Positions 48,801 through 59,175 of a stretch of 64,000 nt of DNA are shown one piece after another; the stretch's first letter is position 1; each line of letters opens with the position of its first letter. The notes beneath the pieces were generated by a model. That model made no database searches and had not been told where the DNA came from. It worked only from the letters and a program-made list of their open reading frames with translations. Position numbers and translations under genes: made by a program. This DNA is from Coptis chinensis (taxonomy: Eukaryota; Streptophyta; Magnoliopsida; Ranunculales; Ranunculaceae). The DNA is taken from contig CM027377.1 of NCBI GenBank assembly GCA_015680905.1, positions 21,600,501 through 21,664,500 of the forward strand. The letters are read 5' to 3'.

Positions 48801-49960
48801 TGTAGGTACTTATTATTGAAATTGAATAACTTTTTCTTTGCAAAACTTGGACTAAAGTATTGTATATTTTCGTGTGTAAAAAGGTTGCTATGGTTTTGTG
48901 CCCTTCCATGTACTTTGTTGCTATTGCAGCAAGATAAAGGAGATGAAGGGAAGCTACATAATGATATTCAAGGTCTACATATAAAGATCTAGTGCAGTCA
49001 GGTAATTTCTTTGATATTGTATAAGTTTGTACTAGTGTGCATTAGTTTGAATATGGAATTTTTACAAGTAATTTTCAATTTTCTTGACGACAATATATGG
49101 TAATTTCTTGACTAGATGCTTCTAGTTGGACGTCATGGTTAGAGAATCCATATAATTTGCTCTATATATTTTCATTGGATACAAGTTTTAGTTTGAAAGT
49201 TTGAATTTCACTTGGTACAAACTAGATCGATCTACTTTATACATTGATATGTTCCCCTGCTTTTTAGAGTTCTGTTGGGTCCATGGTTTGCTATTATATG
49301 TTAATGCAGGGCAATATTTTTTGACACTCCTAGGTTTGTAGAAGTGATGCTTTTGTTTCTTAAAGTGTTTCAAAGCCTTCTTGAATAGCTAGATAGATAA
49401 TTTTTATTATGGTTCAATGTGTTGTGTAGGGTATAAGTTTGATGGATGCAAAAACAAGAAGACCAAAAGAACAACTCCCTAATCAGATGATCATGCTCAC
49501 GTCAAGCTCTTCATCAAGGTAAAAACTTAAAATTTCACCATCCATTTCTCATTTGTTCAACTTGTTACTTCCTTTAGGTGGATTTTCAAAATTTTAATTA
49601 ATTACATGAGTTTAATTAGTATTATTGTATTTCTGAGTTCATTATTTGTTTTGTGAATTTTTAGGAATTAGATGAACTTTGTGGAGCCCCACTAGCTAAG
49701 ATTTATAGTGAGTGAAGCCATCACTAATGCTTGGTATTGCAAAGATTTGGGATTGCTTGGAAAATTGTATCGAAATTTGTAACCCTTCGTTATTTGTAAA
49801 TATGAATTTGTAACTCTTAGAAAATATTTTGAAGTTATACTATATATATGGTTTAACGAATATCCTACATGTTTCAGCCTTTTACTTGGGCTTGCTATTA
49901 TTTACTTATAAGGTAATGGGGATATGGATAAATTCATATATGGAATTGAGATGTTTATTT

Positions 49961-50366
49961 CAGGGCCGAAAATATCGGTCGAAAAATTGATTTTTTTGCC
50001 GATATTTATCGTTTTTTTAGCCTACCGACTTCGAAACATTTGAAATATCGGCTCTGAAAATTAAATTAATTTTAAACCGATAAAAGATATATATCGGCGA
50101 TATATTTCGATATATTTGATATATATCGTTCGACTTGGTTGGACAGTTTGACTTTTGACCGATTTTGTTGACTGTTGATCGATATATCCCGATCTATATC
50201 GTTATATATCGGTGATATTTCCAATATATCCAGATTTTCCAATTTTTTTTAATATTATCACCAAAATGGGAAAAACAATATATCGATCCGATTTTTCGAT
50301 TTTTCCGATATGTATCGGTTTTGGGAGGGTCCGAAATATCTTCAAATCTCAAAACTTTCAGCCTTG
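49961..50366. mobile_element. hAT-type MITE rich in ATATCG words
   Basis: It is 406 bp. The ends CAGGGCCGAAAA and CTTTCAGCCTTG are imperfect inverted repeats. The 8-bp target duplication GTTTATTT is exact on both sides (49953-49960 and 50367-50374), which is the hAT superfamily signature. The interior is dense in ATATCG/CGATAT words. It is nested inside CACTA-like element 2. Confidence 0.88.
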
Positions 50367-50786
50367 GTTTATTTCAATATAGAACTAGTAGTGTCATTTT
50401 TGCAGGTTAAGGGCGTCCCAATATAATGAGAAATATGAGAAATTATTTTTTTGTAGGGTTTAGCAAGATAGGCATCTTTTTGCAGGTTTAGCTGGTTACT
50501 ACAAAATACGAGATTTTTTTTTTGCAACCCATCAGTAACGGTTCATAACCGTTACAAATTAAAAAGCATTGCTAAAGTCTTGTATGAAATAGGCATAACC
50601 AAGCATTACAAATAATATTTACAATGGTTAAAAATCATTGGAAAATATTGCTTGCAACGGTTAAAAAGCCTTGCAAATATTTATAACACTTTACCCACGC
50701 CATATTTGAAACACTTAAAAAACGTTGCCAATATTATTAGCAATAGTTTTTTGCTGCTAGTAATAGCCTGTTATGGTGTAGTGTTC

Positions 50787-51801
50787 ACAAACCACAAATC
50801 ATTTACCCAATAAAACAAAAAATAAATAAATAAAAAATAAATAAAAATAAAAAACAGCCTACCTATCGGGATAAGTCTGAGAAATAGGATGAGTGAAGAA
50901 AAGAGAAGAGAAAAACATGTGTAAACAAAAATTAGTTAGTTGCTTCGAAAGAAAAATAAAAGAAAAGAAAAATATAAATATAAATAAAATAAAAACTCCA
51001 AAAATAGAATAAAAGAAGTCAAAAAGCCAAAATAAAAAGGCTAAGTATGGAGCAAAAAGTGTAGAAGCAAAAGAACAAGGTTTTCTCTAGTTACATAATA
51101 TGAAGACCCTATTTTCTCAAACTTGTCTTTTTGAATATCCATTTCCTTCTTTCTTTAACCAACACCTACGCCCCGTATCACATAATAAAGACATCTAGCT
51201 CAATTAGGAATAGGTTGGTGTGATAGTAAGTGGTAGATGTGTTTGATCGACCTCGGCTTCCTTGGATTGTCATTGAGATTGTGAGGAAACGTGTGCCAAC
51301 TACACACTAGAGTTAGCAAACTTGAGTGGAAAAATTAGAGTGTTATGTGTCTTTACCCATTCCTTGTGAGAACCTATTTAGGCATGCTACCCAAAAGTTT
51401 CAGAAACGGACCTGCCATTGCATTTCATATCATAGTTCATTGTATAGTTGTTTATCTTAAGATGATTTGATTATTATGTATGTATTAGCTTAATTTTTAG
51501 AATGATCATCCTTGTTTAAATACTAGTGAGATGTATAGATTTTGAGATAAAATTAGGGAACAATTACTTTTATTTCTTAGTCGTTGTAGTATAAATGAAG
51601 TTTGTGAGTACCTTCTCTAGAAAACACTCACGAGGCTATAACTTGTCCACTAGGGAATTCTTAGTGGTTTAAGGCCTTATTGCATATGGTCAATGGAGTC
51701 GCACTCAACGAAACGAGACTAGTTAAAAATACAATTTTAGCCACTTATTTTAATTTCACATATTTGCTTGAGGACAAGCAAAATACTGTTTGGGGGTGGT
51801 T
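50787..51801 (+). other. Element C 3' noncoding region, part 2, with PPT
   Basis: It continues the sequence interrupted by the CACTA-like insertion and matches fragment F (9440-10160). It ends with CTTGAGGACAAGCAAAATAC and the PPT-like TTTGGGGGTGGT (51789-51800) at the LTR border. No gene is present. Confidence 0.75.
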
Positions 51802-53253
51802 TGATAAGAGCACAAAAGTGTAGTTTAAACCCTTTAATAGTATATATATTTAGCCAATTATATTTATAATAATATAGATTTATCATTAATTACGTGCATT
51901 TGAGTATTTCAGGCTTTGGAGTTGAATAAATATCAATTCGTTACTAATTAGGCGCTAAAAGGAGCTAAAGTGATTGCTAGGGAAGTTCTATGAAGAAAGC
52001 CCAAGTTTCATGGAGAAAAAGCCCTTAAAAAACCTAAGTCAAAACTGTTAAGTGAAAGTCAAGCCGGATTAGAGAGTTGAAGAAAAGTCAATAGAACTTC
52101 AAAAGGTCATATCTTTAGACTCAGGCCTCATATTTGGACCCATTTTATATCAAAATGACTGATTCAGAAAGCACTTTTGAATGGTCTTAGCCTTGACTCA
52201 ATTGGAGTAGTATAAGTTAGTGAAAATGCACACTACATTAACACAATCAGAATTGGAAATCTTGGATTCAACCAATTGGGTTATGGACTTGATTTATAGG
52301 TCCATAACCTAGCCTAAAAGCCTATGCACGAAATTGTAAACCTAGCCCTCTCCTATATAAAGAGGGTTAAAGCTAAACAAAACTACTCTACTCCCCTCTT
52401 TAGTTTAGTTATAAATTAGGGTTCTCTCTCTATATCTGGTTCCTTCCCCATTAGTTTAGAGTAATTAGGGTTTAATGCTCTTGCCTCCAACTCCATTACA
52501 CCATTAGTTTTATTAATATAAATTTAGTTTAATTTAATTATGTCTTCTTATTATTGTTTATTGTTAATGAACCTAATGAAACTAGGCTAAAAACTCCATT
52601 AGAGGAATTTTATAAAGTCTATATGAGGATTATGATTGTTCTTCATTAGTTTTCTTATTGTCTTATGTGCTTCAAGTTCAAGTTCTATAGTTGTCTAGAG
52701 ATAGAGATTATTGAAGTTGAACTAGAGAAAGGAAACTCCACAAAGAGATTTGTGGAGGAGAATTTCTCTTATGCTAATCATATCTTAGTACAGAGATTGC
52801 TAGGATTGGTTAGGGATCAATAAAAATTGTGAGTTTTGTTGTTTTATCTTCTGTAGATTAATAAATGTTAAGATTAAAACATGAGAAACTAGTTAGAATA
52901 ATCATAGCTTCACATTGATGGATTAATCCTTCCTCTATGTTCTTCTTATTCATTAAATTCACCTTTTAATTGCTTAGTTTAAATTAGTTTAATTTATACT
53001 TATTTTATTGCATTATTAGTTTAATTAATTTATAATTAGTTCCAGTTTAAATAAATCACAACACTACTCTCATTGTTCTCACCTTGATTTCTTGTAGAAT
53101 TCTAAGCTTTTAATGATTAAGACTGGAACGAATCCTGACTCTCTATATTGCATAATGAATTGAGAGTAGGAATAATATTGATCGATAAGGCAGTTGAACA
53201 TTAGTTGTTTGTGTTATTCTATAGATAATTAAGGATCAATTTTTACATTATCA
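51802..53253 (+). repeat. 3' LTR of element C
   Basis: It starts TGATAAGAGCACAAAAGTG and ends TTTTTACATTATCA. Immediately after it lies CCAAC, the near-copy of CCAAA at 24995-24999. A CCTATATAAAGAGGG promoter-like motif lies near 52350. It is related to the element A family (TGATAAGAGCCC) but diverged. Confidence 0.88.
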
Positions 53254-53877
53254 CCAACATGTAGGGTGACATCCCTATAGGTGTTTTGAAAACGGTTATG
53301 TATGCCCATAATGCATCACTTAGTCAGAGAGACCAGTCTTTCCTATTTGGATTAACTATTTTCTCTAGGATACGCTTAATCTCTCTATTTGAGACTTCCA
53401 CTTGGCCACTTGTTTGAGGATGATACGGAGTTACAACCTTGTGGGTTACTCCATATTTTTTCATGATATGCTCAAAGACTCGATTACAAAAGTGAGATCC
53501 TCCATTACTAATGATGCCTTTTGGAATCCTGAATCTTAAAAAAATGTTTTCTTTTATGAAACAGATGACAGTTTTGTTATCATCATTACGACATGGTATG
53601 GCCTCAATCCATTTAGATACATAGTTGACTCCTATTAGGATGTAAATAAAACCATGAGAAGTTAGGAAAGGTCCCACGAAATCGATGCCCCAGACGTCGA
53701 AAATATCCACTATAAGAATGGGATTTAAGGGCATCATGTTACGGGCAAAAATACGACCAAGATGTTGGCAGCGAACGCAAGCCTTGCAATGAACGAAGGC
53801 ATCACGGAAGAGAGTCGACCAATAGAATCCACATTGTAGTACTTTTGCAGCAGTTTTATTCACGCTAAAATGTCCTC

Positions 53878-54842
53878 TGATCAACTCCCAAATGTGCATT
53901 TTTATTACCCTTTTATTTATGCATTTCAACCATTCTTATGCTTAACGAAAAGACAATTTATAGCTTTTATTGCCATTTTCAGGTTATGGAGATATTTAGA
54001 CCAATTACCACAAAAGCAGCATCTTAGCACCAAAAGGAGCTTAATTCACACTTATTATGAAGACTGGAAACTGCTAGGAAAAAGAGCTAAAAAAGTCAAC
54101 AGTCAACGTCAAAGTCAAAGGTCAAAGATCAAAGACTCATAACCAAATAGCTAAAAGTCAAAGTCCTCAACTCTAGAGACCCAAGATGGATGTCCTTAAC
54201 TCAAAAGTAGACATTATTCTCCTAAACCTATTTTGGTGGATGTGAGGTGTCTCAAGACTAATGGAGAAGGGCAAATCTGTAAAAGGCAAAAGTAGGGGTA
54301 TATAGTCTAAAAGTTAGGGAGAGAGAAACCATCCATTGTATTAGGATCCAAACCATTTGGTTTGTTTAATTTCTTGTCTAGTTTTTCAATTCTAGTTTTT
54401 CAATTCAAGTTTTATTTGTTGTTTTATTTCCTTTCAATCAACTTGTTATTTACTTGTTCTTATTGCAGTCTACTTGTTATATATTGTTGTTTCATTTCAA
54501 TCTTCAATCTTATTACTTTCAATGTTTTCAAGTCTTTTCAATATTTACAACTTTTTTTTTTATTGGCAAGCCTGTTTTAAATGAGATCAGTAACTCTTTG
54601 ATGCTGGCGGGGTTCGACCCCCAGACCTCTGGTATCATCACCCAAAGGTTTTACCGACTTTGCTAGTCGACACCTGCAATATTTACAACTTATGCTAGCT
54701 TTCAAGTTCTTCCTTAAACTTAAACCAATCTAGTAGTCCACCTTCCTTCTTCACAACTCCCACACTCAACTCTAAACAATCTAGGATGAACCTCAGCTTC
54801 TAAAACTTTTTTGAAGTATACTTACCACAATCTAAAGCTTCA
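53878..54842 (+). repeat. Solo LTR with SINE insertion
   Basis: It starts TGATCAACTCCC and ends CTAAAGCTTCA. The 5-bp duplication TCCTC flanks it (53873-53877 and 54843-54847). Net length without the SINE is about 0.83 kb. A TATA-like GGGTATATAGTC lies near 54297. The same LTR start recurs inverted at 56281. It interrupts element E. Confidence 0.85.
54554..54677 (-). mobile_element. tRNA-derived SINE, copy 2
   Basis: On the minus strand it starts GCAGGTGTCGACTAGC and has an A box TAGCAAAGTCGG and B box GGGGTCGAACCCC. It ends in a run of ten A. The 15-bp duplication CAATATTTACAACTT is exact on both sides (54539-54553 and 54677-54691, with a one-base overlap at the 5' border). The body is about 90% or more identical by eye to copy 1 at 8880-9010. 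Boxes are better preserved than in copy 1. Confidence 0.92.
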
Positions 54843-55888
54843 TCCTCCACTGGACTACACGTGGCAAAAGGATAGCACGGTAGACTGTTTCCATTTTGGA
54901 ATGCAACATCGAATAATTTGATTCAGATAGTACTTGAAAAGTTAAGAGTCGTCCCAATGATAGTACTTCCACTTGAGCTAGAAACTTTTTCCTCTGATTT
55001 CTATTCCATACGGACGGAGTCTCTTCAGTCACTAGATAGTTCACAATATCAGCATACCAAGGTGCAGAAAGGATCGCATAAAGGTGCTCATTAGGAAAAG
55101 AATCTGAGATGTGTTCGGAATCACTATCACTATCATTGGTTAACCTAGACAGGTGATCAGCCACTACGTTTTCAACTCATTTTTTATCTTTTATCTCCAA
55201 AGTGAATTCTTGCAGGAGGAGAATCCATCGGATTAACCTCTACTTAACATCCTTTTTCACGATAAGGTACCTAAATGCTACATGATCGGTGTAGATTAAG
55301 GTTTTAAAACCTATCAAATAAGGACAAAATATGTCTAAAGCATAGACAATGGCTAAGAATTCCTTTTCAGTGGTCATATAATTCCGTTGAGCTTTATTTA
55401 CTATTTTACTTGTATAGTAAATAATTGTAAGTCCTTTATCATGTTTTTGACCTAGAACGGCGCCAACAACATAGTCGTTGACATAACACATGAGCTTAAA
55501 TAGTTTTGATCAATTAGGAGGTTGAATTATAGGTGCAATTATTAAAGCGGCTTTCAACTTTTCAAAAGCCTGCATACAGTCTGAGTTAAACTTAAAGGGT
55601 ACATCTTTTATAAGAAGATTGGTTAAAGATTTAGAAATTTTTTAGAAATCTTGGATGAATCTTCGATAAAATCCAGCATGGCCTAGAAAGGCCCGTATGT
55701 CACGGATGTTCAATGGAATGGGTAGAGTAGAAATTTTGTCTATTTTAGCCTTATCGACCTCTATACCATTTTTAGACACAATATAACCTAACATTATCCC
55801 TTTTTAACCATGAAGTGTCACTTCTCCCAAATAAGGACTAGATTCTTTTCCTGACAACGCGCCAAGACTTTGGAAATTTTGCTTTTGC

Positions 55889-56281
55889 TTTTGCTTTTTG
55901 ATTTCTTTCTCACCAAGATAGGTTTAGGAGAATACCAACTTTTGGTTTAAAGACATCCATCTAGGGTCTTTAGAGTTGAATACTTTGACTTTTCAGCTCC
56001 TTGGTTCTGAGTCCTTCACCTTTGACATTTTACTTTGACCTTTGACTTTGACTGTTGACTGTTGACTTTTCAACACTTTTTTCTAGCAGCTTCTAGTCTT
56101 CCTAATAAGCATGATTAAGGCTCCTTTTGGTGCTAAGACACTGCTTTTATGATAATTGGTCTAAATATCTCCATAACCTGAAAAATGCAATAAAAGTTAT
56201 GAGTTGTCTTTTCGTTAAGCGTAAGAAAGGCTATAATACATTAATAAAAGGGTAATAAAATGCATATTTGGGAGTTGATCA
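55889..56281 (-). repeat. Truncated LTR, same family as solo LTR 53878-54842
   Basis: On the minus strand it starts TGATCAACTCCC at 56281 and follows the first ~370 bases of the solo LTR (shared GGTTATGGAGATATTTAGAC, AGTCAACAGTCAA). Homology stops near 55912. It lies inverted relative to the solo LTR and separates element E from the Mutator-like transposase. Confidence 0.75.
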
Positions 56282-56289
56282 ACTTTGTA

Positions 56290-56835
56290 ATTGGAAACAT
56301 TTAAAATTTTAAATTCTTGTAATTTAAAATTGCATATTAAAACAATAATTGTAAAAATAAAAACATATTTAATTGGTTGTCCCTTCCTCAGGTTTGCATA
56401 GATATGCCTTGCACAACATCTATGGTCTGCAAATGGTAACATCTCATTAATGATTTGCAGTAAACCTTTTTGTTGGTCAGTGATTAGAGTCAAACCAACA
56501 CCATGGGCAATTCCAAGGTCATTAATCAACAAATCAAGAAACCATCTCCAACTGCTTGCATTCTCAGCTTCAACAACATCCCAAACAATGGGAAACATTT
56601 GATCATTGCCATTCATCCCAACTGCAATAAGAAGTTACCCTTTGCAGTACCCCTTTAAAAAGCAACCATCTAGACCTATGACAGATTTGCAACCTTCCAC
56701 CCAACCCTTCTTACATGCATCAAAACAAATGTACATTCTCTTAAAAACAAGTTGAGCTAATCGTACAACTTCATCTACATCTATTCTCACTGTACTCCCT
56801 GGATTCCTCTTTAATATTTCAAAACCATACAACAG
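56290..56835 (-). pseudogene. Mutator-like (MULE) transposase fragment
   Basis: It reads YGFEILKRNPGSTVRIDVDE, FKRMYICFDACKKGWVEGCK and SVIGLDGCFLKG (first catalytic Asp), then after an in-frame TAA near 56629 GMNGNDQMFPIVWDVVEAE, SWRWFL, LITDQQKGL (second Asp) and HRCCARHIYANLRK (zinc-like C…H). This is the core of the plant MuDR/MULE DDE transposase. The N-terminus is cut at about 56840 by a repeat array; the C-terminus with the catalytic Glu and SWIM zinc finger is lost at the LTR at 56281. Homology fades after YANLRK, maybe at an intron. Confidence 0.85.
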
Positions 56836-56846
56836 AACAGCACTTT

Positions 56847-57225
56847 TGTTACGGCTGGGAGGCGTCAGAATTAATATTTGTGACGCCTGGGAGGCGTTGG
56901 AATTTAGGCGTCTGTGTTGGTGTCAGAATTATTTGTGACGCCCAGGTGCCGTCACAATTTCTAATTTACTGACGCCTGTACGCCGTCACTAAATATGCAT
57001 TACTAACGCCTGTACGCCGTCACTAAATATGAATTACTAACGCCTGTACGCCGTCACTAAACGTGCATTACTAACGCCTATACGCCGTCACTATTGAACT
57101 TTCGAATCTCCCCAAAAACTGGCGCTATAACTTGGCGCCAAAACAATTTAACGCCTCAGTACCGTCAGTAATTATAAATTTGTATTTTTTTTAAAAGGCT
57201 TACTGACGCCTGTCAGGCGTCACAA
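56847..57225. repeat. GACGCC/GGCGTC palindromic repeat array (transposon subterminal region)
   Basis: At least nine copies of a GACGCC-type word pair occur, some forming hairpins (TGACGCCTGTCAGGCGTCA at 57204-57222 is a 19-base palindrome). Four head-to-tail 34-bp units begin at 56969, 57003, 57037 and 57071 (CTAACGCCTGTACGCCGTCA core). Such arrays mark subterminal regions of CACTA- or Mutator-type elements. A clear terminal repeat was not found, and CACTTTTGTTACGG at 56849 is only a weak candidate for an end. Confidence 0.65.
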
Positions 57226-57635
57226 ATTATTATATATTTGAAAAAAATAATATTTGTTTTTGGTTTCCATCCTAATATTTACCTTATCCCACCTTCCCCT
57301 CCAATTTAACTGTACAAGAGAGGAATCTCATCATCTAAAACACAGACCAATACGTACGCAACAACATTTCTTCATTTACATTAAGCCACAATTAGCTGGA
57401 GCGACCACTACAAATTTCCCATAACAGCTTTACTTAATCGGTGGTCATCTACCCTCTGGGCCACCAAAGAGTCCATAGCTTAATCAGCCTTCCATATCAC
57501 AATGCAGCTCGGTACCCCCCAAACAACCCTTCTCTTAAAAGCTCCACTTGATGCAAATTGTTAACCAGAATAGCAAGGCTTGAGCTTTTATTGTTGTAGG
57601 ATTGATGAAAAGTCAAACCACAGCAAGTGCCAAGT
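57226..57635. other. No recognised gene
   Basis: AT-rich sequence between the repeat array and the kinase fragment. The part next to 57636 could be 3' untranslated sequence of the kinase copy. Nothing else is supported. Confidence 0.4.
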
Positions 57636-58455
57636 ATCATCTGCCATTTCTCCCCGAGTAAAGTAGCGCTTCGGATTGGATGCCATCACCAATATTCTTC
57701 TTGGTCTTGACCTTATCGAGACGAGCTTTACGGACAGCCTGTTGAATTTGCCTCTCATGCTCTTTAAGCATTTCGTCGAGATTCCCCCCAGGAGGCATTA
57801 AAGGTCCAGAGTAACAGTATGAAGACATGGACATACTTGTAATGAGATTTGTAACTCAGCATTCACATTTGGATCTGCTGCAGCGTTGGAGTTTCTCGAA
57901 TCCCTCCTCCCATATTCGGATTCACGGCCTTTAACATAAGCTGCTCTTTTGCCTGCATAAATATCGTCGATTCCAAGATGTCTGAAGAGAAAATAATTGC
58001 ATGATAGAAAGAAAATAGTAACACTTTGTGCCTTTTGTGGAAGAGGTTGCGATCCTCGATTAGTGTTCGGATCTTCCTTTTCATTTTCATATTCAAAACA
58101 GGCGTAAGAGCTTCTAGCTACCATCTAAAACCATCTATAGAGGACTCTAGGAGATGCTACAAAAGCCTCACATTACATAAATGGCCTCAAATACAAGAAA
58201 AAACATTTTGAAAAATGGTTTGCCACCTAAAAACAAAGAGCATGAGGGAGTCTCACTCGACACATTAAACTGATAGGGCTGAATAGCATTTTCCAGAACA
58301 AAAGAATGACATAAGCTGAAATAAATTAATTATTACATACCTTCTAGCTTCCTCATCCCGGAGTTTAGTATCAAACTCCTTGCTCGGTGGATACTTGGGC
58401 AAAGTTGATGGATCACAGGGGTACGTATGGCTTTGTTGTAAAGAACTGACCAAAC
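57636..58455 (-). pseudogene. CDK-like kinase (At1g54610/IBS1 group) C-terminal gene fragment
   Basis: On the minus strand the first exon has DPSTLPKYPPSKEFDTKLRD and EEARR followed by GTATGT. This is the segment right after the kinase domain in the plant CRK/IBS1-type CDK-like kinases (YACDPSSLPKYPPSKE…). Next come GIDDIYAGK, KGRESEYGRRDSRNSNAAAD and NVNAELQISLQ. The C-terminus has YSGPLMPPGGNLDEMLKEHE, RQIQQAVRKARLDKVKTKK and SGRNGR then TGA. The whole kinase domain is missing, long parts between exons are gone, and frame changes occur near 58425 and 57840. An extra exon-like stretch (58124-58018) is not part of the family as I know it. It is a relic, not an active kinase. Confidence 0.72.
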
Positions 58456-58589
58456 AAATGATCTTGAAGTTAGGAAAAAGAAATAGCAGGAAGTATATAT
58501 ATTAAAACATTACTTCTCAAACCAGATGCTCCACATAGGACATAACTAAGAATTCAGTCGTATAGATGATCCCCGGGCTTCAGGTTCTA

Positions 58590-59175
58590 TAGCAAGTAGA
58601 TTAAGGAATATTGTTGTCCATTGGCCTCAACCCAAGCATCTCCATTTGGAGCCTTTACTATCTTGTATGGAACCATTTTCATTTCTTTTTGTGTCTGTGG
58701 GTCATCAAACCTTCGCCAATCGACGCTTTTAGTCCCGAGACCGTGTTTGTCGGGTTTGTTACAGACTAACTTGGCGGGGAGTGCCAACGAAGTTCCCCCT
58801 TTTGGTTGAAGGCTACCATTGATGGAGTGGTTCGAGCACCTTCTGAATTTTCAATCACCTTTGCAGACTGCATACATGACAAGAACAAATAAGAAACAAC
58901 CTTAACTAAGTAAACTCTTCGGAGAATTGACAAGTCTCATACCTTCCCTTCCATGACGAAACACACGAATTGGTGGTACCCAAATCGATACCGATAATAT
59001 CATTTCCAAAGGGCTTTGAACCTAATAAAGTCGAAACTTAGTTATTTCATCAAAGAAACAATATAGAAATTAAAGAATAGTTGTAGTGGATATCATAACA
59101 ACTCTCTCTTGTACCTGAATGGTCTTGCTAGGCTCGCCCATTTTGGCCGAAAAGTCGAATCGCCAATGAGTTCTT
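58590..59175 (-). pseudogene. Mitochondrial HSP70 N-terminal gene fragment
   Basis: On the minus strand: end of the presequence with GQKWASLARPF-like residues, then (after a GTACAAG intron start) FGNDIIGIDLGTTNSCVS with the HSP70 ATPase signature IDLGTTNS. After another intron come [20 protein letters not shown] and, in shifted frames, [30 protein letters not shown] and [16 protein letters not shown]. This is the first ~150 residues of the mitochondrial-matrix HSP70 of plants, with introns kept, so it is a genomic copy and not a cDNA. Frameshifts and small losses lie around 58760-58800. The remaining ~530 residues are absent. Confidence 0.82.

Larger units (their letters stand above)
47366..50783. 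mobile_element. Non-autonomous CACTA-like element 2 with captured gene sequence
   Basis: The termini CACTATACCATAA (47366) and TTATGGTGTAGTG (50771-50783) are inverted repeats. The 3-bp duplication TTC flanks it (47363-47365, 50784-50786). The empty site is seen in fragment F near 9430 (CATTAGCCTTTTCATAAACCA). Subterminal regions carry AACGGTTA/TTGCAA-type repeats (47390-47530, 50520-50760). No transposase is present. It holds a ubiquilin fragment on the minus strand and a hAT MITE. The rest (47600-48420, 48810-49950) looks like leader and intron-like sequence, with TAGGGTTTTC near 47655 and GT/AG-like borders, but no protein is recognised. Confidence 0.85.
25000..53253 (+). mobile_element. 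Athila-type element C, gag-protease-only derivative, host of B and CACTA-like 2
   Basis: The pieces are 25000-28775, 46058-47365 and 50787-53253. Order: leader, gag, protease, tail, noncoding region with four PPT-like TTTGGGGGTG motifs, and 3' LTR. The 5' LTR is missing: the leader starts directly after the CCAAA flank. RT, RNase H, integrase and the env-position zone are absent. It inserted into the integrase of element D/E and was later hit by element B (TSD CAATA) and by a CACTA-like element (TSD TTC). Coding zones are broken in several places. Confidence 0.85.
10166..55888 (-). mobile_element. Athila-type element D/E, split in two by element C
   Basis: The minus-strand pieces are E at 53254-55888 (reverse transcriptase, RNase H, start of integrase) and D at 10166-24999 (rest of integrase, accessory zone, env-position zone, 3' noncoding region). 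Both stop at the same point of integrase, and the flanks are CCAAA (24995-24999) and CCAAC (53254-53258), an almost exact 5-bp duplication made by element C. D also carries a CACTA-like element and a solo LTR. Both LTRs and gag are missing, and both ends are truncated. It is old and broken at many places; it was present before C, B and the other inserts. Confidence 0.8.
53254..55888 (-). other. Reverse transcriptase to integrase zone of element E, with a solo LTR inside
   Basis: From the right on the minus strand: the RT end and connection (55880-55500, FLGHAGFYRRFIQDF-like), RNase H (55491-55240, TTEKEFLAIVYALDIFCPYL), a spacer (HLSRLTNDSDSDSEHI near 55150), then integrase zinc region and core (53929-53324: [43 protein letters not shown]). 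A solo LTR (53878-54842) sits between the spacer and the integrase. The integrase continues in D at 24999. The zone is broken in several places. Confidence 0.85.

Noticed and set aside
54362-54666. Phe-rich hydrophobic frames
   Set aside because: They read through the T-rich part of a solo LTR and the reverse strand of the SINE; composition explains them.
56969-57104. CRISPR-like array of 34-bp repeats
   Set aside because: Units are directly adjacent without unique spacers, and the setting is a plant nuclear transposon region.
57636-58455. Active kinase gene
   Set aside because: The kinase domain is absent and the remaining exons are out of frame with each other.
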